The notes below the pieces were generated by a model. The model saw nothing but the letters and a program-made list of their open reading frames with translations, ran no database searches and had not been told where the DNA came from. A program made the translations under genes and the position numbers. Positions 25,293 to 32,878 of a stretch of 64,000 nucleotides of DNA are shown one piece after another (position 1 is the first letter of the stretch; each line of letters opens with the position of its first letter). The DNA is from Nocardia mexicana NBRC 108244 (GTDB lineage Bacteria; Actinomycetota; Actinomycetes; Mycobacteriales; Mycobacteriaceae), in assembly GCF_001613165.1 (NCBI RefSeq), contig NZ_BDBV01000019.1, positions 1-64,000 of the forward strand, read 5' to 3'.

Positions 25293-25619
25293 ATGGACAA
25301 GAAATCGCTGACCGCGGTGGCCCGCCAGCAACTCAAACTGGCCGCGACCGCCACGAGCGGACGCAGTTCCCAGACGCTCTGCGGCGGCCACACCCACAGC
25401 CTCCGCCAAACCGTGATCGCGCTGTCCGCGGGACAGAGCCTGGCCGAGCACGAGAACCCGGGAGAGGCCACACTGCAGGTCCTGACCGGCACGTTGACCC
25501 TGATCTCCGGCACCAACGAGTGGAAGGGCTCACCGGGAGACCTGCTGGTCATCCCCGACGCCCGGCACAGTGTGAAGGCCCTCGACGACGTGGCGTTTCT
25601 GCTGACCGTCGCGAAATAG
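25293..25619 (+). CDS. Cupin domain protein
   Basis: The 108-residue single-barrel protein shows ALSAGQSLAEHENPGEATLQ as motif 1 and GDLLVIPDARHSVKALDDVA as motif 2, so at least two His ligands are present. GAAAGG precedes the ATG at 25293. It lies 88 bases upstream of the DyP gene on the same strand and could be transcribed with it, but nothing ties it functionally to the encapsulin. Substrate unknown. Confidence 0.8.
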   Translation: MDKKSLTAVARQQLKLAATATSGRSSQTLCGGHTHSLRQTVIALSAGQSLAEHENPGEATLQVLTGTLTLISGTNEWKGSPGDLLVIPDARHSVKALDDVAFLLTVAK

Positions 25620-25707
25620 CCGCCCCACCGGCAACCCGCTCGAGATCACAGCAGACATCGGGCAATCCTCGGCCGCCCTGTCGGCCGCACCCCGTACGCT
25701 GAAGATC

Positions 25708-26730
25708 ATGGGTGAGCCGCAGCCGATCCTCGATCCGCTCACACGGGCCGCGATCTTCCTCGTCGCCACCATCGACGAAGGGGGCGAACCGGCGGTACGT
25801 GACCTGCTGGCCGACCTGTCCGGGTTGACCCGATCGGTCGGGTTCCGGGTCCCCAGCGCGGACCTCAGCTGCTGTACCGGGATCGGCTCCGCGGCCTGGG
25901 ACCGGCTGTTCGCCGGGCCGAAACCCGCGGAGCTGCACGAGTTTCCGGGCTACTTCGGCGAGCGTCACCAGGCCCCCGCCACACCCGGAGACCTGCTGTT
26001 CCACATCCGCGCCGAGGCCCCCGACGCCTGTTTCGAACTGGCGATGACGATCGGCGACCGGCTGCGCGGCGCGGCCACCATCGTCGACGAGACGATCGGC
26101 TTCCGCTACTTCGAGGTGCGCGACCTGCTCGGGTTCGTCGACGGCACGGAGAATCCGGAGGGGCGGCAGGCCTCGTCCGCGGCGCTCGTCGGCGACGAGG
26201 ATCCCGATTTCGCGGGCGGCAGCTATGTGGTCGTGCAGAAGTACACCCATGACTTGGACTCGTGGAACGCCCTGTCGGTGGAGGAGCAGGAGCGCGTCAT
26301 CGGGCGCACCAAGCTGGGCGACTACGAACTCTCCGACGAGGACAAGCCGCTGAACTCGCATGTGGCGGTCAATACCCTGTACGACGCGGACGGCACCCAG
26401 CGCCAGATCGTGCGCGCCAATATGCCGTTCGGCAGCGTCCGCGCGGGCGAGTTCGGCACCTACTACATCGCCTACGCCGCGACGCCCAGCGTCACCGAGC
26501 GGATGCTGGAGCGGATGTTCCTGGGCAGCGACGAGGCCACCTACGACCGGATCCTCGACTTCTCCACCGCGGTCACCGGCACCCTGTTCTTCACCCCGAC
26601 CACCGAATTCCTGGACGATCCGCCGGGCCCGCCCGCGCGGGTGGAGACGGCCGACGATCACCCGCCCGCCGCCACCCCCGCGGGCAACGGTTCCCTCGAA
26701 ATCGGCACCCTGAAAAGGAGCCGGGTATGA
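25708..26730 (+). CDS. DyP-type heme peroxidase, encapsulin cargo
   Basis: This 340-residue dye-decolorising peroxidase has the GxxDG motif GFVDGTENPEG with catalytic Asp145, proximal heme His218 in LNSHVAVN, and the distal Arg in IVRANMPFG. After the fold a Pro-rich linker (PPGPPARVETADDHPPAATP) leads to GSLEIGTLKRSRV, which matches the targeting peptide that docks DyP cargo inside encapsulin shells (GSLxIGSLK form). The arrangement DyP then encapsulin is the same as in mycobacteria (Rv0799c-Rv0798c). The codons for the last residues also provide an AAAAGGAG ribosome site for the next ORF, whose ATG overlaps the DyP stop. Confidence 0.95.
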   Translation: MGEPQPILDPLTRAAIFLVATIDEGGEPAVRDLLADLSGLTRSVGFRVPSADLSCCTGIGSAAWDRLFAGPKPAELHEFPGYFGERHQAPATPGDLLFHIRAEAPDACFELAMTIGDRLRGAATIVDETIGFRYFEVRDLLGFVDGTENPEGRQASSAALVGDEDPDFAGGSYVVVQKYTHDLDSWNALSVEEQERVIGRTKLGDYELSDEDKPLNSHVAVNTLYDADGTQRQIVRANMPFGSVRAGEFGTYYIAYAATPSVTERMLERMFLGSDEATYDRILDFSTAVTGTLFFTPTTEFLDDPPGPPARVETADDHPPAATPAGNGSLEIGTLKRSRV

Positions 26731-26994
26731 ATGGCCGCGCTGTGGCGGGCGCGCCGGGTATGCATGGCCGCGCTGTGGCGGGCACACCGAGCATGAACAG
26801 TCAGACCGTAACGGGCACACCGAGCATGAACAGTCAGACCGTAACGGGCGCCCCGGACATGCACAGCCAGACCGTAACGGGCACGTCGGACATGCACAGC
26901 CACGCCGTAACGGGCACGCCGGACATGAACAGCCACGCTGTAACGGGCACACCGGACATGCACAGCCGCGCTGTGGCGGGCGCGCCGGGTATGC
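26727..26994 (+). repeat. 33-bp tandem repeat array, eight full units
   Basis: Units start at 26727, 26760, 26793, 26826, 26859, 26892, 26925 and 26958, with a ninth fragment at 26991. Each begins ATGAAC, ATGCAC, ATGAAT or ATGCAT. The two end units (GRAVAGAPG, SRAVAGAPG type) resemble each other, and the inner ones (SQTVTG, SHAVTG type) form a second group, as expected of slippage or unequal exchange. There are no unique spacers, so it is not CRISPR. Confidence 0.95.
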
Positions 26995-27065
26995 ATGGCC
27001 CGGGCCGTAGCGGGCAGTGCGCAATCACGATGGGCTCCGCTCACACCGGAAAGGACGCAGCATGA
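26727..27065 (+). CDS. Repeat ORF between DyP and encapsulin (11-residue repeats)
   Basis: The ORF has 112 codons. Its ATG overlaps the DyP TGA (ATGA at 26727-26730) and stands seven bases after AAAAGGAG. Its own TGA overlaps the encapsulin ATG (27062-27065). Eight units of 11 residues follow the pattern M-[NH]-[GS]-[RQH]-[AT]-V-[AT]-G-[AT]-[PS]-[GSD]; the tail is MHGPGRSGQCAITMGS then AHTGKDAA. No homologue is recognised and there is no signal peptide. The coupling at both ends argues for translation; the alternative is that the array is a noncoding spacer that stays open because 33 is a multiple of three. Confidence 0.6.
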   Translation: MNGRAVAGAPGMHGRAVAGTPSMNSQTVTGTPSMNSQTVTGAPDMHSQTVTGTSDMHSHAVTGTPDMNSHAVTGTPDMHSRAVAGAPGMHGPGRSGQCAITMGSAHTGKDAA

Positions 27066-27862
27066 ACAACCTGCACCGCGAGCTCGCGCCGATCACCGAC
27101 GAGGCCTGGTCGGCGATCGAGGAGGAGGCGACGCGCACGTTCAAGCGGCACATCGCCGGTCGCCGCGTCGTCGACCTGTCCGGGCCGCACGGCACCGACT
27201 ATTCGGCGGTCGGGCTGGGGCGCACCACCGCCATCAGCGCGCCCGACGAGGGCGTGCAGGTGCGGCAGCGCGTGGTGGCGCCGCTGGTGGAGCTGCGGGT
27301 GCCGTTCACGCTGTCGCGCGAGGAACTCGACAACGTCGAACGCGGCGCCAAGGACACCGATCTGGACCCGGTGAAGGACGCGGCGCGCCGGATCGCCTTC
27401 GCCGAGGACCGGGGCATCTTCGAGGGCTATCCGGCCGCCGACATCACGGGCATCCGGGCGGCCGCCTCCAACACCCCGATCACGCTCCCGTCGGATCCGC
27501 GGCTGGTGCCGGAGGCGGTGGCGCAGGCACTGAGCGAGCTGCGGCTGGCCGGCGTGGACGGGCCGTACTCGGTGCTGCTGAGCGCCGACCTGTACACCCA
27601 GGTCAGCGAGACCTCCGACCACGGCCACCCGATCCGCACCCACATCGAGCGCCTCATCCCCGAGGGCGAGATCATCTGGGCCCCCGCCATCGACGGCGCC
27701 TTCGTCCTCACCACCCGAGGCGGCGACTTCGACCTCCAACTCGGCCAAGACCTCTCGATCGGCTACCAGTCCCACAACGCCGACACGGTCCAGCTGTACT
27801 TCCAGCAAAGCCTGACATTCCTGGTCTACACGGCCGAGGCAGCAGTGGCCCTCCGCGCCTGA
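27062..27862 (+). CDS. Family 1 encapsulin shell protein
   Basis: The 266-residue protein has the HK97 fold and self-assembles into a closed nanocompartment; family 1 members of this length usually form 60-subunit shells about 24 nm wide. MNNLHRELAPITDEAW at the N terminus, FKRHIAGRRVVDLSGPHG, and GYQSHNADTVQLYF followed by QQSLTFLVYTAEAAVAL at the C terminus match the Cfp29/Brevibacterium linens group. The start at 27062 is preferred over an upstream in-frame codon at 27017 because GAAAGGACG precedes it and it gives the family N terminus. The cargo gene (DyP) and the repeat ORF are directly upstream and coupled. Confidence 0.95.
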   Translation: MNNLHRELAPITDEAWSAIEEEATRTFKRHIAGRRVVDLSGPHGTDYSAVGLGRTTAISAPDEGVQVRQRVVAPLVELRVPFTLSREELDNVERGAKDTDLDPVKDAARRIAFAEDRGIFEGYPAADITGIRAAASNTPITLPSDPRLVPEAVAQALSELRLAGVDGPYSVLLSADLYTQVSETSDHGHPIRTHIERLIPEGEIIWAPAIDGAFVLTTRGGDFDLQLGQDLSIGYQSHNADTVQLYFQQSLTFLVYTAEAAVALRA

Positions 27863-27974
27863 GGTCACCCACCGGAATCGTTGCCACCCACAGGATTCCC
27901 CCGTCGGCCACTACGATGGTCGACCGACGGACCGTTGCTCTGTCCGGAGCAGCGATCGATGGTAAGGGGGAAGC

Positions 27975-28967
27975 GTGGAGCCTGAGCTATTGGCACACAA
28001 GGGAATACCGAACGTTATCCGGGGCGGCGAACCCGAATCGACTCGGACGGTGGACCTCTCGGAGTTGCTCGGTATCGACCGGAATGTCACCGACGAGCAG
28101 TGGCGACTCGGGCACAACCCCGCCAGGCTGAGGGTTCCGATCGGGGTGGACGGGCGCGGTACGCCGGTCGAGGTCGACCTCGAACACGCGATCAACGACG
28201 GCATGGGCCCGCACACCCTCATCGTCGGTGGCACACCGGCGGAACGGACCACCCTGATCGAAACGCTTCTGATAGGGATGGCGATCCGATACCTGCCGCC
28301 GTATCACCTGAACTTCGTCTACATCGACGTCGACCGCAGCGGTACGTTCGCGGGTGCCGCGACGCTCCCGTTCGAAGGGGTGGTCGTCGCCGGTGCCGAG
28401 CAGTTCCTGTCGGATGCCGCGCCGGGCAGTTTTCGGAGATTCGTGGACGAGGTCGAGTTCCGGCATCGCCGAGCGGCCGAGTACTTCGCCGAGATCCCCG
28501 AGTACAACAAGTCGCGAGCCGCCGGTCGACCGCTGACATGGAAGACGCGGCTCGTATTGGTCGTCGACGATTTCGTTCGCATGCTGGACCAGGTGCCCGA
28601 ATTCGGCGAGTTACTGGGCCGGATCGTGCGTGCCAACGGCAGGTCCGGAATTCATCTCGTGCTGAGTGCTCAGGAGTTCGGCGCGGTGCGAATCGGCGCG
28701 CTCGAAGGTTTCCTGTCGACGCGGCTCGTGCTCCGCACATCTACCGCCGAGGAATCGCGCCTGGCGATGGGGCTGCCGGATGCGCACACACTGCCTGGAA
28801 CGCCCGGACACGGGATTCTGAGGGCCCAGTCGACCGGCGAGCTCGTGCCGTTCCAGGCCCCGGATCCCGATTCTGTTCGCGCGCTCCTTCGCGATCTACC
28901 GGCACACCTGCGTGAGCACCGCTACGAATTCTCGCCTGAACAGTGGTGGCGGAGGGCAGCGACATAG
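27975..28967 (+). CDS. Orphan EccC-like FtsK/SpoIIIE domain protein with degenerate Walker A
   Basis: The 330 residues align with one ATPase domain of the type VII secretion motor EccC: LRVPIGVDGRGTPVEVDL, GMGPHTLIVGG, LNFVYIDVD, VSEY-like IPEYNKSRAAGR, LVLVVDDFVRMLDQVPEF, and SIHL-type GIHLVLSAQEFGAVRIGALE with LSTRLVLRTSTAEESRLAMG and LPGTPGHGIL. Full EccC is about 1300 residues with three such domains and membrane helices, all absent here. The Walker A loop reads GGTPAERTTL, without the GKS/T lysine, so ATP hydrolysis is unlikely. The GTG start follows AAGGGGGAAGC. No other ESX genes are in the window. It may bind EsxB-like partners or be a relic. Confidence 0.75.
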   Translation: MEPELLAHKGIPNVIRGGEPESTRTVDLSELLGIDRNVTDEQWRLGHNPARLRVPIGVDGRGTPVEVDLEHAINDGMGPHTLIVGGTPAERTTLIETLLIGMAIRYLPPYHLNFVYIDVDRSGTFAGAATLPFEGVVVAGAEQFLSDAAPGSFRRFVDEVEFRHRRAAEYFAEIPEYNKSRAAGRPLTWKTRLVLVVDDFVRMLDQVPEFGELLGRIVRANGRSGIHLVLSAQEFGAVRIGALEGFLSTRLVLRTSTAEESRLAMGLPDAHTLPGTPGHGILRAQSTGELVPFQAPDPDSVRALLRDLPAHLREHRYEFSPEQWWRRAAT

Positions 28968-29039
28968 GACCCGGCGAGGTCCAGCCGGCCCCGCCGCACG
29001 CGGTGGTCCGGTACGGTGTCGCCGTACGTAGGAGGGCCG

Positions 29040-29570
29040 ATGAACATGGTGCGCGCGGGCGTGGTTTCGGGGCGGCGGGCGCTGGTTTACGGGTGCCTGG
29101 GGGTGGTGGCCACCGTGGTGGTGTGTGGGGTGGTTGTGGGGGTGTTCGGGGTGAATCGGGTGTTCACCGGGTTGCTGGCGGGGGCGGTGGTGGCTGTTGC
29201 GGTGTTGGTGCGGTTGTTCGGGCGGGATGCGGTGGTGCTTACCGAGCAGGCGATCTATCGGCGGACGCCGTTGGCGGAGGACAGCATCGAGTGGGAGCGG
29301 GTGGTCGCGGGGCGGTTCGCGCTCGACGAGCGGGAGCGGTGGTCGCTGGCGCTGGATCTGGCCGGCGGGGACGAGTTGCACAGTGAGTTGATCCTGCTGA
29401 GCATTCCGCCGGTGGTGCGGCCGGTCTCCAACGCCTACGAGCATCGTAAGCGGGAGCAGGTGGCCGAGGTGCGGAAGATGTTGCGGCACAAGCGGGTTCC
29501 GGTGACCGTGCTGCCGGAGATCGCGGCGGCCCTGCACGAGCACTGGAAACTGGCGCCACCCACCCGCTGA
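29040..29570 (+). CDS. Small membrane protein with cytoplasmic PH-like domain
   Basis: The 176-residue protein has two hydrophobic segments near residues 14-36 (LVYGCLGVVATVVVCGVVVG) and 42-60 (VFTGLLAGAVVAVAVLV). They are followed by a soluble beta-rich stretch (AVVLTEQAIYRRTPL, IEWERVVAG, LALDLAGGDEL) that resembles bacterial PH-like modules, and a charged C-terminal helix. TAGGAGGGCCG precedes the ATG. Function unknown; no operon partner is evident. Confidence 0.7.
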   Translation: MNMVRAGVVSGRRALVYGCLGVVATVVVCGVVVGVFGVNRVFTGLLAGAVVAVAVLVRLFGRDAVVLTEQAIYRRTPLAEDSIEWERVVAGRFALDERERWSLALDLAGGDELHSELILLSIPPVVRPVSNAYEHRKREQVAEVRKMLRHKRVPVTVLPEIAAALHEHWKLAPPTR

Positions 29571-29741
29571 CGGAACCACACGATGGCCGGCGCCGGGCAG
29601 CTCACCGCGAGACACCCCGTGCGGCTGTGACGTTCCGAGGCGAGGCACCCCGCACAGCGGCGAGTGTTTCCGGGCGGTAGCGTCCGGCGAGGGCATTCGC
29701 GACCGGGCGATGTCCATCGGGTGGCGTAGAGGAGCGGAGTC

Positions 29742-30140
29742 ATGATTCGTACCGCGGCCGTGGCACATGTCCGCGATCGGCGGCTGCTGCAGGCGCGGTC
29801 GGCGGGGAAAGATGTGTTCTATATGGCGGGCGGGAAGATCGATCCCGGCGAGACGCCCGTGGAAGCGTTGCATCGCGAGGTGCGGGAGGAACTCGGCGTC
29901 GGCGTTGCCGCCTATCGCGAGCTGGGCGTCTTCGAGTGCCAGGCGTTCGGCCACGCGCCGGGCACCCCCTTGCACATGACCTGCTTCACCGCCGACCTGA
30001 CCGGCGACCCGCGGCCCACCAGCGAGGTCGCCGAGCTGCGCTACTTCACCGGCGGTGAATACGCCGCCATGGAGCACGTCGCCCCGGGCTCGATGCTGGT
30101 GTTCCGGCGGCTGCACGAACTCGGCCTGATCGACTGGTAG
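29742..30140 (+). CDS. NUDIX hydrolase
   Basis: The 132-residue protein has a complete Nudix box: GGKIDPGETPVEALHREV followed by REELGV, fitting GX5EX7REUXEEXGU. It hydrolyses a nucleoside diphosphate linked to another group, with Mg. The flanking strands (TAAVAHVRDRRLLQARSAG) are typical. The substrate cannot be read; small members of this kind include 8-oxo-dGTP and other housecleaning enzymes. It converges on the MFS exporter gene. Confidence 0.9.
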   Translation: MIRTAAVAHVRDRRLLQARSAGKDVFYMAGGKIDPGETPVEALHREVREELGVGVAAYRELGVFECQAFGHAPGTPLHMTCFTADLTGDPRPTSEVAELRYFTGGEYAAMEHVAPGSMLVFRRLHELGLIDW

Positions 30141-30242
30141 ACCACGCATCGACCGGCCCGATCGTGGATCGGAATCCGAAGACCGCCCGGCCAGGAGATA
30201 CGAGGAAGGCCCCGGATTGCGCAGACCGGCCTCGGCACAACG

Positions 30243-31904
30243 CTACTTGCGCTCGGAACCCTCTGTGCCGCTGGGCGCTTCGGCGTCACTGTCCGGAATG
30301 CCCGAGGCGCGCATAGGGATTCGGGTCGCCGCGAGGAAGCCGAGAAGCAGGAACACCGCGGCGCCGAGCATGGTGAAGCGGGTGGCGTCGGCGAAACCGC
30401 GGGACAGGGCGTCGACCACCTCCTGGGTGCCGTGGTGGTCGCGCAGGGCGGTGATGGCGCCGCCGGCGGATTCGCGGGTCGCCGCGGCGGCCTCGTCGGC
30501 GGCGCGGTCCGGCAGGCCGGGCACCTCCCCCAGCCGGTCCGGCAGAAGGCGGCCCAGCGATACCGACAGCACCCCACCGAGTACCGCCGCTCCCAGGGCG
30601 GAGCCGACCTGGCGCACCGTGGACTGGGTTGCCGAGCCCTGCCCGGACGCCTCGGGCGGAACACCGGCGAGCACGGTGCCGGTGAGCTGCGCCGAGGCCA
30701 GCCCGAGCCCGACGCCGTAGCAGGCGAGCAGGACCGCCAGCAGCCACGCCGACACGTCCGGCGAGATGAACAGCGCGGTCACCACCACGGCCACCACCTC
30801 GATCGCGAGGCCGATCCGCACGATCCGCACCGGGCCGAACGACCGCGCCAGCCCCTCGGTCGCGGCACCGGCCAGGAAGGCGCCCAGCGCCATGGCGGCG
30901 AGCACGAGACCGCTTCGGAGCGTGGACATTCCGAGCACGTTCACCATGAACAGCGGCAGCACGAACAGCAGGCCGAACTCTCCCAGCGCGACGGCGAACG
31001 CGGCCGTGTTGCCCCACCGGAACCCCCGGATGCGGAACAGCGAAAGGTCCAGCAGCGCAGAGCGATTCACCTCGGCGCGGTGCCGTTCCCAGAACACGAA
31101 CAGCACCAGCAGCGCCACCCCCAGCAGCAACAGCAGCGGAATCGGCGAACTCGCCGCCCGCGTGGACCAGGTCAGCCCGAACAGGTGGAACTCGCGCAGC
31201 GGTTTCCACCAGCCGTAGGTCTGTCCCTCGATGAGCGCGAACACCACGAGCGCGAAACCGGCCGCGCTGAGCAGGAATCCGTCGACGTCCAGACCGTGCG
31301 CGCGGGCGCGCATTCTGGTCTCCGGCACGAACAGCACGATCCCCGCCAGCACCACCAGCCCGAGCGGCAGATTCACCAGGAAGATCCACGGCCAGGTGAA
31401 ACTGGTGGTCAGCCAGCCGCCGAGCAGCGGCCCGACGGCGGCCATCCCGGACATGACCGAACCCCAGACCGCGAAGGCGATGATCCGGTCGCGGCCGCGG
31501 AAGATCGCGTTGACCGTCGACAGGGTGCCCGGCAGCACGCCCGCACCGCCGATGCCCTGCACGATGCGGCCCCAGATCAGCGTCGACGGATCGTCCGCGG
31601 CGGCCGCGAGCAGGCTGCCCGCGACGAACAGCACCACACCCGCGGCGAAGATCTTGCGGCGGCCCAGCCGGTCGCCGAGGCGGCCGGCGGTGATCAGCAG
31701 CGCGGCGAAGACCACCGCGTAGACGCTGTTCACCCACTGCGCCTGGGTGAAGCCGAGGCCCAGGTCGCGGATGATCACCGGCAGCGAGACGCCGACGATG
31801 GTGCCGTCGAGGACCACCATGGACAGGCCCAGCGCGAGCACCGCCAGCGCGTACCAGCGCCTGCGGCCCTGCTGCAGGGGCGAATCGAGCTCCACGTCCG
31901 TCAT
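30243..31904 (-). CDS. MFS drug exporter, DHA2 (14-TM) family
   Basis: The 553-residue protein fits 14 membrane helices. MVVLDGTIVGVSLPVIIRDL is motif D1 of DHA2 exporters, GRLGDRLGRRKIFAAG motif A and GVLPGTLSTVNAIFRGRDR motif C-like. These proton antiporters export drugs and other amphiphiles. The ATG at 31904 is chosen over the frame opening at 31910 because GGGAG lies six bases before it. The amtR-like gene is upstream on the same strand, but a 105-base gap separates them and no functional link is evident. Confidence 0.93.
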   Translation of the reverse strand: MTDVELDSPLQQGRRRWYALAVLALGLSMVVLDGTIVGVSLPVIIRDLGLGFTQAQWVNSVYAVVFAALLITAGRLGDRLGRRKIFAAGVVLFVAGSLLAAAADDPSTLIWGRIVQGIGGAGVLPGTLSTVNAIFRGRDRIIAFAVWGSVMSGMAAVGPLLGGWLTTSFTWPWIFLVNLPLGLVVLAGIVLFVPETRMRARAHGLDVDGFLLSAAGFALVVFALIEGQTYGWWKPLREFHLFGLTWSTRAASSPIPLLLLLGVALLVLFVFWERHRAEVNRSALLDLSLFRIRGFRWGNTAAFAVALGEFGLLFVLPLFMVNVLGMSTLRSGLVLAAMALGAFLAGAATEGLARSFGPVRIVRIGLAIEVVAVVVTALFISPDVSAWLLAVLLACYGVGLGLASAQLTGTVLAGVPPEASGQGSATQSTVRQVGSALGAAVLGGVLSVSLGRLLPDRLGEVPGLPDRAADEAAAATRESAGGAITALRDHHGTQEVVDALSRGFADATRFTMLGAAVFLLLGFLAATRIPMRASGIPDSDAEAPSGTEGSERK

Positions 31905-32009
31905 GCACAACTCCCACCGTCGACTGGGAATGCCGTCGAAGAACCTCGTGCGCCACCAGTCTACGAGTTGTTTGCCCGATATTCGCCAGATGTCGGGTAG
32001 GCGAGCGGG

Positions 32010-32678
32010 TCAGGAATCGGCCAGGTGCTGCAGCAAACTGTCGGCGGCGGTGCGGATCGCTTCCTGGTCGCCGGACCAGCCCAGCATGTGCAGCGCGGCG
32101 TCGGGGATCAGCCGATCGGCGTATTCCGGCGACGACCCTTCGTCGGAACGGATGTTGATGACGCTCTCCACGAGCCGGAAGGGCAGCACCTGCGCCCCGC
32201 TCACATGGGGCCCGTCGGCGGCGCCGATCACCTCACCGGCCAGTTGCTCGTAGTGCCCGCGTAGCTCCTCGCGGCGTAGCCGGAAGGCGGCGAACCGCTC
32301 CGAGCGCAGCTCCGGCAGCAGGTACAGCGCACCGAGATTCCAGCGGGCAGCGCACAATTGGCGGACGTCGAACCAGGCCAGCGCATACAGCCGCACCTGC
32401 GGAGACTCCGGCCGATCACGCAGCCTGCCCGCCAATTCCAGTGGGCCGGTGACGGTTTCGTCCAGCAGCGCGTCGAGGATGTCGTCCTTGGCCGAGAAGT
32501 GATGGTAGAGCGAGGCCTGCCGGATACCGACGGCATCGGCGATACCGCGGGTGGAGGTGCTCGCATAACCCTTGGTGGTGAACAATTCCGCGGCGGCATC
32601 GAGGATCTCGGCGCGCGGCGTCTGCCCCTGGCGACGCCGCGGCTCGAGGCGCGGGCGGCCGGGTCCGAGTTGCGTCAC
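32010..32678 (-). CDS. amtR: AmtR-type nitrogen regulator (TetR family)
   Basis: The DNA-binding part EILDAAAELFTTKGYASTST then RGIADAVGIRQASLYHHFSA closely follows AmtR of corynebacteria, as does the later RWNLGALYLLPELRSERF. AmtR represses ammonium, urea and related nitrogen-uptake genes and is released by adenylylated PII (GlnK). The frame is open to an ATG at 32744, but that codon lies inside the palindromic AmtR-like box, so a GTG at 32678 (GGAGCC before it, protein beginning TQLGPGRPRLEP) is preferred, giving 222 residues. It diverges from the permease of a guanidine/urea operon. Confidence 0.8.
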   Translation of the reverse strand: MTQLGPGRPRLEPRRRQGQTPRAEILDAAAELFTTKGYASTSTRGIADAVGIRQASLYHHFSAKDDILDALLDETVTGPLELAGRLRDRPESPQVRLYALAWFDVRQLCAARWNLGALYLLPELRSERFAAFRLRREELRGHYEQLAGEVIGAADGPHVSGAQVLPFRLVESVINIRSDEGSSPEYADRLIPDAALHMLGWSGDQEAIRTAADSLLQHLADS

Positions 32679-32734
32679 GGCTCCATTCTTGCCTATCGCC
32701 GATCCCGAATTTCGGCGCGTCCGCGGCCGTGAGA

Positions 32735-32754
32735 TTTCTGTCATTCGACAGAAA
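32735..32754. promoter_or_regulatory. AmtR-like operator
   Basis: TTTCTGTCATTCGACAGAAA has perfect 8-base inverted arms around ATTC. It resembles the corynebacterial AmtR box, which has TTTCTAT/ATAGAAA-type arms. It stands between amtR and the permease gene of the operon and is followed at 32753-32773 by a weaker dyad (AACTTC with GAAGTT). Confidence 0.75.
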
Positions 32755-32878
32755 CTTCGGCAACACAGAAGTTACCCGGCGGCACGGGACCGATACATCA
32801 CCGTCACCACCACGCAGTTCGCGATTGCAAAACTTTCACCCGATAGATATTGGCCACGACGCCGAAGGACACCCGCCC

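Noticed and set aside
26727..26994. CRISPR-like direct repeats
   Set aside because: The 33-base units are contiguous with no unique spacers and no cas genes; it is a tandem array.
26658..27044. Minus-strand ORF of 128 codons across the repeat array
   Set aside because: The unit length is a multiple of three, so every frame stays open; only the plus frame has a ribosome site and overlaps with its neighbours.
32755..32878. Guanidine riboswitch upstream of the permease
   Set aside because: No ACGR-loop hairpins or ykkC-type core could be recognised; the region shows the AmtR-like dyad instead.
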